64,000 bases of DNA. Origin: Zanthoxylum bungeanum (lineage: Eukaryota > Streptophyta > Magnoliopsida > Sapindales > Rutaceae). A program made the position numbers and the translations under genes. Within the stretch, counting starts at the first letter, position 1. Each line of letters starts with the position of its first letter. Of the stretch, positions 61,536 through 64,000 are shown in pieces. The DNA lies in NCBI GenBank assembly GCA_019454045.1, contig SKCR01023804.1:512628-576627 (forward strand). The letters are read 5' to 3'. The notes below the pieces were generated by a model. It had not been told where the DNA came from. It did not search any database and saw nothing but the letters and a program-made list of their open reading frames with translations.

Positions 61536-61547
61536 GCTCTGATACCA
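61536..61547 (-). other. Primer-binding site of element D
   Basis: On the minus strand it reads TGGTATCAGAGC, complementary to the initiator tRNA-Met 3' end and identical to that of element B. It lies one base from the LTR. Confidence 0.9.
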
Positions 61548-61548
61548 T

Positions 61549-63465
61549 TGTTGGGTTTCTAAAGTCATCCCAAGATCATATTAAGCATGAAACATGTGAA
61601 TACTCAAAGTAAAGTTGCGGAAAAATACTCACTTTGAATGGTAGAGAGGATGTGTGTAGAACAAAACATTGCTCCTTGAATGGTGGCTCCAAGCTTTCTT
61701 TGAATGTTGAATCAATGCTCCAAGCTTTGATCTTTGATTCCAAGCTCAATGGGAAAGTTTCCCTATCACCTTGTATGATTATTTGATGTGCTAGCACCTT
61801 GAAAATATTGCAACAAAATTTTCCTATCTCCTTGTGAAGCTCACAACAATGGAGATATTTGTGAGAGAGAGAGTGGCGTGTAAAATGATAGGAAGAGAGA
61901 TGATTTTCGTTAACTTGTATTTGATTTCCAAAATCAAATTAATGATATACCAAAATCAATATTTGGTATATGACCATCATCTCACCAACTTGGTGTGTTG
62001 GACAAGTCACCAACAACCCACCAAAACCCATCAAAAAAAAGTTATTTAAAGTGACTAGGTGATGTGACTTGTGATGTGACTTGTGGGCCCCACTTAATTC
62101 AAAATCCGAGTGGGCCCGCAAACACATTTCGGGCTCAAGTTTGTTAATTCCGAATTAATGAATTTTCTGTTGCGACGTAATTAAATCAAATTTAATTAAA
62201 TAATTATGCCTAGCAAAATTACTATTCACGTCGCTCGCGAATTAATTCTAAATTAATTCGTTCGCCCGAATTAAAATCCAATTTTAATTCCGTTATGAAA
62301 TCTAATTTCATTTAATATATCGAATATATTATTTTATCGATTAATTTCAAATTAATCGTTCTCTCTCTTCTAATAGTATTTTATCCCAGATAAAATCTCT
62401 CCGTAATTAATCCTAGATTAATTATGTTCGAATCATATGTTATCGGTGAATCTTCGGGAAGCGATCTATGAGATCCCTGGATATGTTGGCAGTAAATCCG
62501 GTCGTCGGACTATCCGAACACGTGCGTACCACGTACCATATTTTTACCGATTACGAGACATGGTTGGCTTCTAGCAAAGCACCGTGTCTACCCAATTCTC
62601 CAGAAATATTCTTAAAAGAATATATAATCTTTGTCAGACGTAGTATATGTAGTATTGCATATTACGATCCAGTATCGGATGTCACATGCAAGGCCTGTGG
62701 CTGGAATAGTGTCTGCCCCGTACGAAGCATATATCAGATCACAGGCAACTAGTCTCTTTAATCGGATAATCATGACCTTGTCATATTATCCCGATGGTTG
62801 CAACACATTAGAGTACCAGTTTTGTATCCCTGCGTGATCATCATCTCCATATAACTGAAGTGATACCACCGTCTTGACATCACACCAAATACACTACGAT
62901 TCTCAATAAACCCAGAAGAGGCGTACACAGAACCTGTTAAAGTCCTGGACGACCAAAACCAAAGCGTATTGATTGTCGCAAGTACTAGCGATGCAAGTCT
63001 CAGGTTAAGACCAAATACACCTACTCTGATTCAGATTCCCATAGACACATAGTCATACTACTAATGGGATTCCGAGGGGTCTATCCAGAGCGATGTTGTT
63101 TCTGTACCATCGGTAAACACAACCTCCTATCACACTTGCATAAGTATCCAATACTTAAATATATGATAACTATGCTGTTACGCTTCCATAACACGCACAC
63201 GTGCAATACTAGTCTATTCCGCATTATCGATATCCAGTCTCAATAATACTACGACTAGGGATATTTAATGATTAAACCTTTATGGATTGATATTGTCTCA
63301 TATCTAATAATCTGGAACTAATCATAAGGACTTTTATCATTTATATATTTAAGTAATCAAATTACAAAATGATAAAATACAATTTCCATTGTCACATGGT
63401 TAATTTGTACAAAAACCACAATGTCTTTTACAAATAGTGACACTATGGGTCATAATTGTCCAACA
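61549..63465 (-). repeat. 5' LTR of copia element D, 1917 bp
   Basis: It is bounded by TGTTGGG and TCCAACA and related throughout to the B-family LTRs (2526-4586) and the solo LTR at 4667-6626. For example, the block around 62440-62580 matches 3560-3700. The pentamer to its right is tgttg. The matching D 3' LTR is absent; the element continues into E instead. Confidence 0.85.
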
Positions 63466-64000
63466 TGTTGTTGTTGAAAAAATTGTTTATGGAATTGTTG
63501 GATAATTGTAAGCATGTATGTGAGGAATTTTTAAGCATTAAAGTGTATAGAAAATTAATGTATGGATAATATATTGATTTTATATGCTTGGTTTATATTT
63601 GACAAATGTTGGAGAATATTTTAATGCTTGGATTAATTTATTAAGTGTTGATAAATTTATTAAAGTGTTTAGAATATTTATTTAAGCTTATGGGAATTAT
63701 ATTGTTGCATGAAAAAATTAATATATGGTGATATATGATTTTTAGTGCATTGGAATAATTTTAAGTTTATGGAAATAAATATTTTAATACACTTTTTAGG
63801 GTATTGCCGAAAAAAAAATATTGCTCGAGATTTGGTCTCGCGCGCGTTCCGCTGCACTCGGCATATCTGTTCCTCCGCAACATGAGTTTCATAATGTACC
63901 TGTCATCTGTATGAACAAAAATGCAGCGAAATTTCCTGGGGAGTAGGTTGGGAAGGTGGTGGAAGTTGACTCAGGTATTGTTGGCTATTACCAGTGGCGG
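63466..64000. other. Right flank, possible LTR sequence of another element
   Basis: AT-rich sequence with repeated ttaagtgtt/gcttggattaatttatta units, then a GC-rich stretch (gagatttggtctcgcgcgcg, 63829-63848). No gene is recognised; it continues beyond the window. Confidence 0.4.

Overview
The window is nuclear DNA from a flowering plant, almost certainly a eudicot. Evidence: spliced genes with plant-type introns, a TIC20-I chloroplast import protein, an S1-group bZIP gene with its sucrose-control upstream peptide, an intronless tRNA-Leu(CAA), and a large load of Ty1/copia and Ty3/gypsy elements, solo LTRs, SINEs and a MITE. Placement in the Lamiales is only a guess from protein flavour. No bacterial, viral or organellar gene set is present.

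Layout. 1-20118 is a stack of nested LTR retrotransposons. An old minus-strand copia (A2; 5' LTR 17179-19719, gag and pol remnants to 14594) was hit by a plus-strand element of a related LTR family (A1; only its 3' LTR, 252-2525 plus 14365-14593, is in the window). A1's LTR was then hit by a minus-strand copia (B, 2526-14364) with near-identical LTRs. B contains a plus-strand solo LTR (4667-6626) bounded by a perfect 5-bp target duplication. 20119-24900 is AT-rich intergenic DNA with a probable solo LTR (22569-23273) and a tRNA-Leu(CAA) gene (23911-23994).

The gene island is 24.9-36 kb. A three-exon RING-H2 protein gene (minus, CDS 25093-27227) and the TIC20-I gene (plus, CDS 29319-30293) are divergent. 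They share an intergenic region with two TGGGCY (site II) elements and a telo-box. Downstream is an intronless S1-group bZIP gene (minus, CDS 34731-35141). Its leader carries the 41-codon sucrose-control uORF (35380-35505). The usual N-terminal extension of the bZIP protein has decayed, so the main ORF now begins just before the basic region.

36-46.5 kb holds a degenerate gypsy LTR-gag fragment, an LTR fragment that begins about where transcription would start, and a long LTR (40750-46446) interrupted by a 2978-bp solo LTR with two kinds of internal tandem repeat. 46.4-54.6 kb is gene-poor and AT-rich with a cluster of tRNA-type SINE copies. 54.65-63.47 kb looks like one minus-strand copia element but is a chimera. 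A family-D 5' LTR, gag, integrase and 5' reverse transcriptase are joined inside the RT domain, at a 16-bp repeat, to the RT end, RNase H and 3' LTR of another copia family (E).

Working together: the host genes cover protein import into plastids (TIC20-I), sugar-responsive transcription (bZIP) and probable ubiquitin ligation (RING). Nothing links them beyond the shared promoter region of the first and last. Everything else is repeat DNA in various stages of decay.
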